A DNA stretch of 64,000 nucleotides from Fennellomyces sp. T-0311. Taxonomy: Eukaryota > Mucoromycota > Mucoromycetes > Mucorales > Lichtheimiaceae. The notes under the pieces are model-generated. The model saw nothing but the letters and a program-made list of their open reading frames with translations. It had not been told where the DNA came from and made no database searches. Below are positions 54,801-64,000 of the stretch, piece by piece. The stretch covers positions 1-64,000 of the forward strand of contig JALLLT010000034.1 in NCBI GenBank assembly GCA_025266875.1. The letters are read 5' to 3'. The position numbers and the translations under genes were made by a program. Each line of letters begins with the position of its first letter. Within the stretch, counting starts at the first letter, position 1.

Positions 54801-56168
54801 ACCGTGTAGACCGCATAGAAAGTTGGCTCGCCGCCAATCTTTGTCATGTGCTTGATAATTTTAAAAGTGTGGTCGCCTTTCAAAATTACGCCGTCGATCA
54901 CCATCATTTCTTTGTCAATAAGGGGCGGAAGCTCGTCCATCAAAGCGGTATAAACCAAACGGAGGTAAGTAGCAGAAGGAACGTAGCCGGCGTATCCTTC
55001 GGGATCGTCGAACTTCGAGAATGGTATATGGTTCCCTCTGAGGGTGCCACTGATTCGATCGGGTATCTGTGGATTTTTAAGACGGTGGGCGATGGTGTTC
55101 AGGTATGTAAGCTCCAAGTTGCTATGGCGTAGGGTATGTTGCTCGTAAAGAAGGTCGTGCAATCGTTCAGGTCCGAGAGCATTTTGGAAGCATGTGCACA
55201 TCAAGTCAAACAGCTGCTTCGACACACCAGCTCTGTGAGTCAGGTATGCGGGGAATATGGATTGGATATGGCGCGGTAGACGGCTGATGATGCGCTCATC
55301 GTGTGCCATGACTGTCTTTCTACATTTGTTGCATCGGTACTGGCGAGACAAGAAGTAAAAGCAGCTAAAAATGGCGTTAAAAATATATCATGCAAATAGA
55401 CAGCTTGATATTACCTGTCGATGTCAACAATGCGTCTCGCAACAGGTTTGGCACCATAGCCGTCTCCATCAAGGGTACCAGCACACTGGTCAAACTTGGT
55501 ATAGTCAGAGTTCTTATGGCAAGAGAACTTATCAGGTATAAGGCGATCAGGTGACCAAACAAATATGCGGGGATGGTATAAAGGTTCAGGATTGAGAGCG
55601 ACGCCATCGAGACAATAGAAGGCCGGCTTCGGATGGATCCAGAAGTCCTTATTGTGGTATATCTTGCTGCTCCCTTTGTTGACCAAAGCATCGCGTTGTT
55701 CGCGAAGGTATTTTGCCACAACACCTGAATCGTCAAGCTCTGGTACCAGCTCTGGCTCTTGATCAGAGCTTTCTTCTTCAACTGAAATCGGTTCGTCAAT
55801 ATCATCGGGTGTAGAACCTCCTTGAGTTGGTTCTGGACTTTCAATATGGCGCATCATATCACCAACGTTCGTGGTGTTATCGGTATCAGGCCATTCTTGA
55901 TCCTGCTACCGGTAATGTCCGCGTGCTTTAGCGCGATGAAAACTAAAAAAATGCTACGTATATACCTCCAAAACACGTTCATGTTCAATCGAATCAGCAT
56001 TGCCCTCATTGACGTTGACATTGGTACTTGCATTGTCAGTGACATTGCTTGGGATGGAGTTCTAGTGCTGGCACGCTGTTGAGTGAAAAAGCCAAGACAC
56101 TGTGCACCAGGTAATGTTTGATTAGGCTTGCGCCCGGGAACGCCTTTTCCTTTCTTTTGGTTAGCCAT
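51823..56168 (-). pseudogene. Large transposase-like/DEDDy 3'-5' exonuclease fusion gene, disabled
   Basis: The exons on the minus strand are 56168-~56100 (junction unresolved), ~55912-55415, 55364-53634, 53568-53060 and 53004-51823. Introns of 50, 65 and 55 nt have GT-AG ends. Order of parts: MANQKKGKGVPGRKPNQTLP; an acidic stretch; IFVWSPDRLIPDKFSCHKNS with a later YRCNKCRKTV zinc ribbon-like motif; HIQSIFPAYLTHRAGVSKQL; a core with DDE-like acids (MVIDGVILKGDHTFK, EIFYTDNVTSDKAF); a WRN/RNase D-type exonuclease with IGFDCE, NVGGDLKKIRRDYG and YYAALDAWAS motifs; then a basic linker (VKEFARRRRD), a long unknown region and a Pro/Arg-rich C-terminus. Defects: TGA at 54,778-54,776, TAG at 54,387-54,385 (where Trp is expected after IGFDCE), and one extra base in the six-C run at 54,424-54,429. 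A third DDE acid was not found. It may be host-derived or a transposon gene. Confidence 0.75.
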
Positions 56169-56499
56169 ATTTTATGTATGTAAACTATTTGACACGAAAC
56201 AATTAAGGGTGCCTTATATAATGCAGATATTCTAAAGTCAGTGCACACACCTAGGTCTCAGCCTGACGCCAGCTCATTGACGCTTATTTCCATGGATCTC
56301 ATTGGCGCTTATTTCTAAGTATCTCATTGGCTCAATCCATTGATTGGCTCTGCTAATTGAATTTTTACTGGCCTAGTCTATTCCCGCCCATACAATATTG
56401 GATAGTTTTAACCTCAACATGGGTTTTTATTGGCCCTGGGACCCCCGGGACATTTTAGGCCCGCCTATTTTTCAGAATTCGAAAATACGTTACAGCCTT

Positions 56500-56654
56500 G
56501 CCATATGTTGGCTGGGTGTTGTAAAGGGTTCATCAACCCATTTAATATTGAGACAGTGTTTTAACTGGGGGGGAGGGGTAAAGTTGGGTTAGCTGGGTTA
56601 CTAAGAGTTGAGAAGGATTGAGACGACTTGGCAGGGTTGAGATTTTTTCTGATG
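56500..56654. repeat. Relic of a Plavaka terminus
   Basis: AGTTGAGAAGG...TTGAGAC...GGGTTGAGATTTTTTCTGATG is the reverse complement, with changes, of the left end of the Plavaka at 19,940 (CATCGGAAAAACTGTCAACC then CTCAACCC units). It ends at 56,654 with TTTTTTCTGATG versus TTTTTCCGATG. No internal genes remain. The extent to the left is uncertain. Confidence 0.6.
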
Positions 56655-56709
56655 AAGCAAACCAGCATTTTTGACCATTTTTAGAAATAAAATACTATCA
56701 TTGGTTCGC

Positions 56710-56817
56710 TCGATATAACGATATTTCGGATGAGTGATATAGCTAATCACTATATAAATATAACGATATTTTATCGCGTACCACCCAGGTGAATTGGAAA
56801 TTATATCGTTATATCGA
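56710..56817. repeat. 108-bp foldback with perfect 15-bp arms
   Basis: TCGATATAACGATAT at 56,710-56,724 is perfectly inverted at 56,803-56,817. The arms continue imperfectly as TTTCGG/TTTCC. It may be a very short MITE. From 56,818 to 57,609 no gene is recognised; AT-rich sequence with A-runs near 57,310. Confidence 0.6.
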
Positions 56818-57609
56818 ATTATCAAATCCTGAGGTCACAAAATTTTTTCCAGGTCATGACTTTTTGAGACCCAGTATATAGATATTCTACGATATCATTG
56901 GTTTAAACAATTGATATCTCTAGATATTTATTGTTGAGGTCACCAGCGCAAAAAGCATACTGCCTGACGAGCGGCATAAATGGTTATTGCATAAAGTGCT
57001 CAGTTCTCGGTTTCATGTCAATGGTCATGGACAAGCATTGCCATTGTAGTTACTGTGATGGGATGATCTTTACTACAATTGAATCTTAATCATTGTAAGC
57101 GTTAATGGCTACAAAGCTTTGTGGAGGCACGGCTATTTTGCTTTCTTATAGTAGTTAAGCAGCAATTCAAATTCCTGACAGTGCTATGTTAATGCTGCCT
57201 GTATGAGTTGATGACACAAACTGCATGGTGCAGCAGCTTACTTCATGCACAATAGCAACAATGTAATATACAGTTATATGTGCATAAAGCAGCGTCATTA
57301 AAGTGTATTCAAGAAAAAAAATTAAAAAAAAAATCTATGTCTAATATTGAGAAACCTTGAGAAGAATGAGGTGGTCGGCAGGGCACAGCAAAAAAGAGGT
57401 GGCAAAGAGGTACGTCAAGCAGGGCAAGACAAGCGAGCACGGCAAAAGTAACGGCAAAGGCCGCAGCGAGCAGAGAGACAACCAGGCAACGATCACCAGG
57501 CAGCAAGTCAAATGGGAGGCAGGACAAGTGAATGGGACGAACCAAAAGAAAAGTAAGGTGGGTAGTTGGGGAGGCAACATGAGAACGAAACAAGACGGCG
57601 ACAGTAAGA

Positions 57610-60400
57610 TCAATCTTCAAAAAATGAAGACATATTCTTCGAAATCCAGTCGAACGAAACATCTTTTGTTGACTTTTTCAAGTCATACCGTTGCAAAACG
57701 TCTTGAACAGGATTGGTTTCGGATACTTCGGCTTTGATTCGTTTGATGATGCGGTTTCTTCTGCAGAAGAACTGATTTTCGCCAGGTTCTTCGCGCCACC
57801 TTTTTTTGTACTTTTTTTCGAGATCGTCAACCTTGGGCAGGCGTGTTTTTCCGCCGTTTGGCAGATCAACCACTAACCCCTCAAAGAACTCGCACCACAA
57901 GGTCTTGAACGTTTCCACCCCTCGACACATCTTGTACTTTGGAATCGGCTGTGGCGATTCTTCTGCTGATGGTGGTGGGAGCGTCACAGGGTTTGTTCCT
58001 GTTGTTGTTGTGCATGATGCAGTTGCTGTTGTTGGGGACGATGCTGCTGCTGCCGAGGCCGACGGTGTTGATGTTGTTGCTGTTGATGCAGGGAACGACG
58101 ACGATGATGATGATGTTGTTGTAGGAAACAATGGTGTTGCTGTTACTGTTGCTGCTACAGAGGGATCTGTATGCTGTTGTTGCTGCTGAGCCTGGTGCTG
58201 TTGCTGTTGATTGATATTAAGCAAAAAGCTCAATGAAGTACGACCGCACACAAGATCTTGCCATTGTTGGATAGCATTTTGGATATCGTGCGATTGTTGA
58301 CCGAGTTGAGCAAGAGGTTGGAGAGAAGTAAGCAGACCGGCGAGCGAGTTGATAAATTCGTTTTGCTTTTGAAATTGTAGAGCGATTTGCTGTTGTAGAA
58401 CGCCAAGTCTGCTCTCGATGATCGGTACAGCCCTCTGTAGCAACAATTCACTTGGCTCAACTTCCACGTCCAAAGCATCATTCACATCACTAGCAATAGT
58501 TGATACAGTAAGTTAACCATAGTAATTAAAGCTATTCATCGCATACCTTTTGAACTGCAAGTACAGGTCGTCTTGGAAAAGTGGATCTTTCCAAACGAAA
58601 TGGTGTGGGTACTGCTTCTTCATAAGGACAGAGTCCTGCAGAAACACAATCCGAAGTTGCTCTAGCAACTTTAAAAACCCATCCGCCGCAAGCAACGATT
58701 GTTCCACATTTCCACTGTCTAAGCGCTGGCGCCAAGTATCGACCCACGGGTACACCTTCCGACAAAGTTCAATAGGAGGAGTGACAGTCGCACGTGGTAG
58801 GTAATATTGGCCTGCTTCGCGAGTAAAACCTGCGAGTGTTCGTAATGCTTCTCTTGGGATATTGGTCAAGTACTTCTTCGACAATGCGTTGCTGTTCCAC
58901 TGGCCCAAACGTTGGATTGCTGCTTCACTAGTGCCCAAAACTTCTGCCATCCGTGCCCCTGACCCACGCATCGCGTGTGTTTTCGCCTTCGAGTGCAAGC
59001 CGACCTCCTTGAATGCTGCACTAATTGCTGCTAAGTGCGCTGGATACGATAACTCTGCGGTGTTGTCATTGCCCGAGGATTTGATGAGTTTGAGCCGGTA
59101 CCAATCCTTGTTTGTATTTAAATTTGGAAACTGCTCGCCGCGTACATGCCACCGACAAAAGAGGTATGTTGAAAGGATCATTTGTGGACAAATCTGAACC
59201 TTGGCATTTCTGAGACAAGCAGCAAATTCGACACGGCCCTCCTGGTTGGTTTTTCCTTGCAACAAAACCATAATTAATGCATGGCACTCAGTGACACCTT
59301 CGTTCTCCAGCAACATGGTCTGTAAATCGGCAAACTCCATCTTTCGAACGCTTTCGCCACGTAGCAAACCATAATGAGCGAGCAAAAACGAAGTGCAGTT
59401 CCGTAATCCTTCCGCCGTGTTTTTGCCAAAAAAGTAGTCAACCATAACCTTCATCTCCTCGGTTGTTGTGTATCCATCTGCAATCGTGCCCGCGCCTCTA
59501 TCATCATATCGCTCGCGCTTCAAAGTGCTTTCTTGGTACTTTAGCTTCCTCACCAAAGCTTGAACATAAGGTCCATGGGGATGAGGTCGGGAAAAGCCGC
59601 CGTCTTTCTCGATTTGCGTTGTATAAAGGTCGACAAGAGAGTTGATGTAAGCAAGAACGGTGGCTAGACCAACTCTTTTTTCTTCATTGGCAGGCATACG
59701 AGACAAGACGGCATCGGCAGCAGCATCCACGCCGGCAGCAGCAAACATGGTAGTAGTAGTATTGATCGGGGGAGCAGCAGAGGATGATGATGATGTGGCA
59801 GAGGGGGGCGACGAAATCACAGTGGCGTCCAAAGGAGGAGAGTCGGTCGACATGGTAACGGCAGCGGCGGCAGCCTCAGCAGCAAGTTCGGTGAAGTGTG
59901 TTTCTTGGGCAGCAGCGGCAGCAGATGATTCTGAAGTGGTGGTGGCAGGCAAAACCTTCTTTCTTCCCGGCTTCCGCTTTTCGCGCAAAACAACCTATTA
60001 GACATGTAAGTGACTCTATTCCACACGAAGATGATAAACAGAAACTATACCTCTTCGACCAGAAAAAGATGAACTTTTGCATCATCGACAATTTGGTTTG
60101 TATGGTCTGGGGGACAGCGGCGGGCACACCAACGCAGGAATTCTTCTTGCTTCGGCGTATATGACTTATTTGTGTTTGCGGCTCTTGTCGCCTTGGCCTC
60201 TTCAAATGTTTGCTGTCCAGCCCTTGCAGCATCGTAAGCATAGCTTGCTTGATGATTGAAGAACTGGGGTTGGAAATACGTTCCATTTTGTTGGAGAGGG
60301 GGAGGAAGAGGAAGGCCAGGTAATGGTACGCCACCACTGCTACTGCCCACGCCACTTCCCTGGGGGACAGCGGCAGGGTTGCGACCATGACTAAAGTGAA
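57610..60400 (-). pseudogene. Crypton-type gene: tyrosine recombinase + GCR1_C domain, 5' truncated
   Basis: The exons are ~60400-60051, 59994-58547 and 58489-57610, with introns of 56 nt (GTATAG...TAATAG) and 57 nt (GTATGC...GCTAG), all in frame. The N-terminal part has KSYTPKQEEFLRWCARRCPP. The tyrosine recombinase domain (Ndc10-like, as in fungal Cryptons) has Arg in HYGLLRGESVRKMEF, His-x2-Arg in THAMRGSGARMAEVLG, Trp in RLGQWNSNA and the presumed Tyr nucleophile in LSKKYLTNIPREAL. The last exon has Gln/Thr/Ser-rich low complexity and a GCR1_C DNA-binding domain (MCRGVETFKTLWCEFFEGL, KKYKKRWRE, FFCRRNRIIKRI). YR plus GCR1_C is the known fungal Crypton combination. The upstream frame runs into the LTR of the gypsy element at ~60.4 kb with no credible ATG, so the 5' end has probably been replaced. 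No other stop was found. Confidence 0.85.
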
Positions 60401-60824
60401 TCAACGGTACAAAGAATGAAAAGAGACTTATAAAAGTATCTTTGAAGTTTCGGATATGCTTTATTGAATGCAACGCTCTATGCTTTTATATCTTTTGTGT
60501 ATTGAATCAGCGATGGTAGTTTAGATAGTGTTTCGTCTTCAGAATTGCCTGAATGGATAGAGGACGTATAGGATCCTTTCCTTTGTTCTAATCATGCGGA
60601 TCTGAGGATGTCTTTGACATCCGCCATGCAGTGTAATGACCGCATTGCTATATTGGAGTCAATTCCATGTCCTGTTGAGTTTATCCCATTCGTTCATACG
60701 GTGTAATTCTTAATCCGTGTAGACAAGTTACTATGTAAGTACACTTCGTGATGATGTTGAACCGATATGTGTTATCCGATAGGAAATATCTTCTATTATT
60801 ATCATCTGTGGTTGTTTCACCACA
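60400..60824 (-). repeat. 3' LTR of gypsy element G2 (lower boundary approximate)
   Basis: Read on the minus strand it starts TGTGGTGAAAC at 60,824, right after a polypurine tract (GGAAGGGGGTAA, 60,836-60,825). It contains a GATATAAAAG TATA box and ATTCAATAAAGC polyA signal, and should end within about 60,390-60,420 at a CA. The partner LTR lies outside the window, so the end and TSD cannot be fixed. Confidence 0.7.
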
Positions 60825-60839
60825 TTACCCCCTTCCAGG
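60825..60839 (-). other. Polypurine tract of gypsy G2
   Basis: CCTGGAAGGGGGTAA on the minus strand directly precedes the LTR start TGTGGTG, as for G1. Confidence 0.75.
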
Positions 60840-60862
60840 TTGAACATTGTCTGCGAATGTGT

Positions 60863-63800
60863 TTAACGTCTTAAGCGTTTGCTTCTTCTGGGAGTGTTTG
60901 TATCATCGTTTGTGCATTTGTTACTACCGCCGTTATACGTTCGCTTGGTACGTGTTGTAGTCGTGCTTTGACCTGCGGAGGTTGCTTTCTTTGGTGTGCT
61001 ACCAACCCTTTCCCAGTACTTTGCTATTGGCTGAAGACTATTGAATGACTCTGGCGGTTCCCAGGTATCGTCCTTTGGTTCATAGCCTTCCCATCTAACC
61101 CGGTATTTATAATTTCCAGGTGCCAGCTCTCTGTGGTCTACGATTGATTGAACTGTGTAGTATTTGCCATTCTTTTCGAAAAGATCACTGACATTCACTA
61201 GTTCATCGTGTGAGACGAGTTTTAGCTGTGACGGTGCATAGTTTCTGGATGCGAGTAGTCCTTGTTCGTCTCTAAGGACATAAGAACCACCTTTGGTTTC
61301 CCTTACTACGGTGTATGGTCCTTCATAGCGTGGATCCATTTTGTTACCGCGCAATTCGTCTTTGATCATCACTGTGCTACCAGGCTCGAATTTGACTAAC
61401 CTATATTTGGTGTCATGTTTACCCTTCTTCATTGCATCATATGCTTTTGTCCTCTCTGCAATAGCCGGAAAGACAGTCTTTTCCATCAGCTCTATACGTT
61501 CCTTCAGCTCTTTTTCTGTTAGGCTTCTTGGAATCGTTTCTTGGCTGTAATTTTGGAAGCCGTTCATTGCTCGGTTATACATTAAGACAAATGGTGTCGA
61601 ACCATGTCTGTTGGCGACCTTATTGTTGAGAAATAATTGCGTACTTTTCACGTATAAATCCCAATCTTTGGTTGCGCCTTTAACGCACTTACGGATGACA
61701 TTTAACGTTGTTTGCACATAACATTCTGCGACTCCGTTGGCTCTAGGATGATAGGGTGTAGATAAACGATGATCGAATCCGGATGATTTGCTTAACTTGT
61801 TCATAAGTTGATTTGCAAATTCTTTGCCATTGTCGGATTGTAGATATCTTGGAAAACCATAATCGCAAAAGGTGTTTATAACTGCTTGTACGACTGTGTC
61901 TGATGTTTTATCAGGTATTGCCTGCAAAATGCAGAAACGCGTGCATACATCAACCATAACTAGTAAGTAGTTGTTGCCTCTATGACTTGTAGGAAAGCCG
62001 CTGGCTAGGTCAATGGCCCAATGATCGCCAGGGTAAAACGCATGTATAGGGCGTATAGGATGATACCCTGTCTTTGTAATATTAAAGCGTTGACATTCTG
62101 GGCAGCATTTCACAATATGCGCTGCTTCTTTGTACATGTTGTTCCATCTTAAGCCATCATTTTGGATTGACTTAACCATTGCTTCTGCTCCAAAGTGTCC
62201 AAATGCATGTGCTTTGAGTAACAACTCTTTACGGTCGTGTTCGGGAGGTACGAAGTATGCATCGTTTATGTCATCCCACTCTTCGCAATCGGTATCTTTG
62301 TTAAGCGTTTGTTTTACCTCGATGTTGTTCATGGTAACAGAGGTGTTTGAACTTTGCTGAGTAATATCACCCCCTTCCAGCTCTTTTTCAGTGGGAAAAA
62401 GGCGTGAAAGCTGATCAGGTAGGATGTTGTCTAATCCTGGTAGGTGAATGACTTCGAAAGTGTATTCGAGCAATGTGTCCAACCAATTTATCATCATTGC
62501 GTTTGCAATTTTCTGCGTGTTTAAATAAACTAACGCTTTGTGATCGGTGTATAGGGTAAAAGGTTTTCCCCATAGGAACTTGTGGAACCTTTGTAATGCG
62601 AAAACTACGGCAAGAAGTTCTCTTTTGGTACATCCGTAATTTCGTTCGCTAGAAGATAGTGCTCTTGCCATAAAACCAATGTGCCGTGTCTCATCATTGA
62701 TGACTTGATAAAGTACAGCTCCTATCCCTACCTGCGACGCATCACATGCCACATGGAATGGATGTCTGGTGTCAGGATAGCATAAAATTGGTGCTTGCAA
62801 TAAAACGCACTTTAAACGCTCAAAGCATTGTTCTTCAGTGTTTGACCATAGTTTATCCAGTGAACCTGCATGACGAAGGCGGTCAAGGGGTGCAGTAAGA
62901 TCTGCTGCCTTGGGAATAAATTCCCGAAAGTAGTTGATTACCCCAAGAAATCTTTGGATGTCTTTGCCTGTTTTAGGCTTAGGCCACTCCTGTATATTAC
63001 TGACTTTTCTTGTATCAAGAAATCGTCCAGCTTTGGATACGCAAAATCCTAGGAGGTATACTGATTCTTGTGCAAAGTGACATTTCTCAACATTGAGTAT
63101 CAAGTTTACCGATGTTAATCTGTCAATGATAGTGGAGACGTGTTCGGCATGCTCTTCAATGTTCTTACTGAACACAATAACGTCATCAACGAAATTGAGT
63201 ACATAAGGTAAAGTGCATATGGCTGCCATACATCTGCTAAAGACACTTGATATCGGTTTCAAACCATAGGGACAGGCCCTAAATTGGTACTGTTGGTGAT
63301 GTCCTTCAGGGTGAAAGGCTGTTTTCATACGATGTGGCTCGTAAATCTCAAATTGCATAAATGCGGCTTTAAGATCAAGACACGTATAGATAGCAGAACC
63401 TTCCAACATATGAAATATGGTAGATACCAAAGGTATAGGATATCGATCGACGTTTAGCAGTAAGCCATTGATGTGCCTAGGATCCAAAACGGGCCTCTTG
63501 GTGGTGTACTGGCCGGTAATGGGGTCCTTTTTTGGCGCAAGTGTCAAAGGAGAATTCCAACCCGTTTGCACAGGTGCGATTTCGATAATTCCATCAGCTA
63601 ACCATGTTTCGATCTGCTTATCGATGATTTCTTTGTATGCGACGGGTAATGGATATTGTCTACGGTGCGAAACTACACCTTCAGGTGTGTCAATCCTTAC
63701 TACAGATTCAGGAAGAGTGCAAAAAGAATTCTTTGGTATTTGTGCGTTACGATCAATGCTCGGTTGCACAATCTTAAAGAAATTCTCACGCTCTGTGACC

Positions 63801-64000
63801 GTGCCATATGGGGAGCAGTTGGGTACTGGCAAATCATTCACTTTTTCGTCCTTATTTTTTGGTTGTGAATGCCAAGATGTTGCTAATCCTGTAATGCCAA
63901 TGTGGAGTTTGGGCATTAAATCCCTACCAATGGTAATTGGTGAGTCTCCTGCGAGTTGCATAACGAAGAAGTTGTGTTTGATGTCTAAAACGCGTTTTCC
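60863..64000 (-). CDS. gypsy G2 pol (protease C-term, RT, RNase H, integrase, chromodomain), partial at window edge
   Basis: The frame is open to base 64,000 and upstream of it. It begins inside the protease (VLDIKHNFFVMQLAGDSPIT, IGRDLMPK). RT: TKRPVLDPRHINGLLLNVDR, CLDLKAAFMQFEI and the catalytic FVDDVIVFS. RNase H: ACDASQVGIGAVLYQ, TKRELLAVVFALQ, YTDHKALVYLN. Integrase: zinc domain (AHAFGHFGAE ... CPECQRFN), then Asp in WAIDLASGFP, Asp in LQSDNGKEF and Glu in GVAECYVQTT. The chromodomain is DHRELAPGNYKYRVRWEGYE + DDTWEPPESFN, and a basic tail (PRRSKRLRR) ends at 60,863. No frameshift or stop was seen, in contrast with G1, so this copy may encode functional enzymes if its unseen part is intact. 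Confidence 0.93.
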   Translation of the reverse strand, partial: GKRVLDIKHNFFVMQLAGDSPITIGRDLMPKLHIGITGLATSWHSQPKNKDEKVNDLPVPNCSPYGTVTERENFFKIVQPSIDRNAQIPKNSFCTLPESVVRIDTPEGVVSHRRQYPLPVAYKEIIDKQIETWLADGIIEIAPVQTGWNSPLTLAPKKDPITGQYTTKRPVLDPRHINGLLLNVDRYPIPLVSTIFHMLEGSAIYTCLDLKAAFMQFEIYEPHRMKTAFHPEGHHQQYQFRACPYGLKPISSVFSRCMAAICTLPYVLNFVDDVIVFSKNIEEHAEHVSTIIDRLTSVNLILNVEKCHFAQESVYLLGFCVSKAGRFLDTRKVSNIQEWPKPKTGKDIQRFLGVINYFREFIPKAADLTAPLDRLRHAGSLDKLWSNTEEQCFERLKCVLLQAPILCYPDTRHPFHVACDASQVGIGAVLYQVINDETRHIGFMARALSSSERNYGCTKRELLAVVFALQRFHKFLWGKPFTLYTDHKALVYLNTQKIANAMMINWLDTLLEYTFEVIHLPGLDNILPDQLSRLFPTEKELEGGDITQQSSNTSVTMNNIEVKQTLNKDTDCEEWDDINDAYFVPPEHDRKELLLKAHAFGHFGAEAMVKSIQNDGLRWNNMYKEAAHIVKCCPECQRFNITKTGYHPIRPIHAFYPGDHWAIDLASGFPTSHRGNNYLLVMVDVCTRFCILQAIPDKTSDTVVQAVINTFCDYGFPRYLQSDNGKEFANQLMNKLSKSSGFDHRLSTPYHPRANGVAECYVQTTLNVIRKCVKGATKDWDLYVKSTQLFLNNKVANRHGSTPFVLMYNRAMNGFQNYSQETIPRSLTEKELKERIELMEKTVFPAIAERTKAYDAMKKGKHDTKYRLVKFEPGSTVMIKDELRGNKMDPRYEGPYTVVRETKGGSYVLRDEQGLLASRNYAPSQLKLVSHDELVNVSDLFEKNGKYYTVQSIVDHRELAPGNYKYRVRWEGYEPKDDTWEPPESFNSLQPIAKYWERVGSTPKKATSAGQSTTTTRTKRTYNGGSNKCTNDDTNTPRRSKRLRR

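Larger units (their letters stand above)
60400..64000 (-). mobile_element. Ty3/gypsy chromovirus-type element G2, 3' part
   Basis: pol, polypurine tract and 3' LTR, in order on the minus strand. The element continues beyond the right edge, where gag and the 5' LTR must lie. It has inserted at the 5' side of the Crypton gene. It belongs to a lineage related to, but distinct from, G1. Confidence 0.88.

Noticed and set aside
55854..56168. Continuous single exon for the start of the exonuclease fusion gene
   Set aside because: The frame from ATG 56,168 does not match the downstream QEWPDTDN frame and an in-frame stop precedes it. An intron or further lesion must lie between, so the junction was left unresolved.
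57806..58189. Plus-strand frames with Gly/Ala/Val repeats opposite the Crypton
   Set aside because: Antisense shadow of the Gln/Thr/Ser-rich part of the Crypton exon.
57610..58489. Host Gcr1-like transcription factor
   Set aside because: The GCR1_C exon is spliced in frame to a tyrosine recombinase, the arrangement of fungal Cryptons, so it is not a separate host regulator.
1..64000. tRNA, rRNA, CRISPR, riboswitch or bacterial operon features
   Set aside because: No tRNA cloverleaf motifs, rRNA blocks or regularly spaced short direct repeats were seen, and spliced genes exclude a bacterial origin.

Overview
The window looks like repeat-dominated nuclear DNA from an early-diverging (Mucoromycota-type) fungus. 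The evidence is short GT-AG introns of about 45-75 nt, AT-rich spacers, and a mix of Plavaka, Crypton (YR + GCR1_C), chromodomain Ty3/gypsy, MULE, Harbinger, hAT, pogo and Tc1 elements. The species cannot be named from sequence alone. No tRNA, rRNA or recognisable housekeeping gene was found in 64 kb. Nearly every long reading frame belongs to a transposable element (TE) or TE relic; the exceptions that may not be TE genes are a Q-rich coiled-coil gene (5,249-6,434) and a large transposase-like/exonuclease fusion gene (51,823-56,168).

Region by region. 1-6.7 kb holds T-rich and ~270-bp tandem repeats, a Harbinger-type MITE (1,812-2,618) that truncates a Harbinger transposase pseudogene, a reversed solo LTR with target-site duplication (TSD) AATGC (4,082-4,461), a TTGGGA-type degenerate repeat and the spliced Q-rich gene. 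6,727-12,479 is a chromodomain gypsy element with 99.5% identical LTRs but two frameshifts. 12.7-19.6 kb is a Harbinger-like element whose transposase is split near its start codon by a MULE (9-bp TSD GCCAAGTAT), and that MULE is itself split by a ~320-bp insertion. 19.6-29.4 kb is an old Plavaka accessory gene broken by a younger complete Plavaka (19,940-26,287) and then by a hAT (26,465-29,282, TSD ATCAAAAG).

29,574-49,497 is one small (~2.6 kb) IS630/Tc1-like element swollen to about 20 kb. Its transposase is cut at two places by copies of a ~0.7-kb hAT-type MITE (X1, X2; 8-bp TSDs). X1 carries a pogo element (which carries a second MULE) and a LINE. X2 carries an intact-looking Harbinger and a ~275-bp LTR-like insertion. 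Removing every layer with one TSD copy restores a single 727-codon frame. 49,977-51,325 is a Tc1 element, followed by LTR-like sequence, the fusion gene (with disabling mutations), a Plavaka end relic, a small foldback, a Crypton (57.6-60.4 kb) and the 3' part of a second gypsy element running off the right edge.

How the genes relate: each autonomous DNA element pairs its transposase with its own ends, and Harbinger and Plavaka elements also carry an accessory protein gene on the opposite strand. The nesting gives a relative order of insertion. Most premature stops can be explained as C-to-T or G-to-A changes (CGA, CAA, CAG or TGG to stop). Intron and boundary coordinates were derived by hand from frame continuity, splice signals and TSDs.
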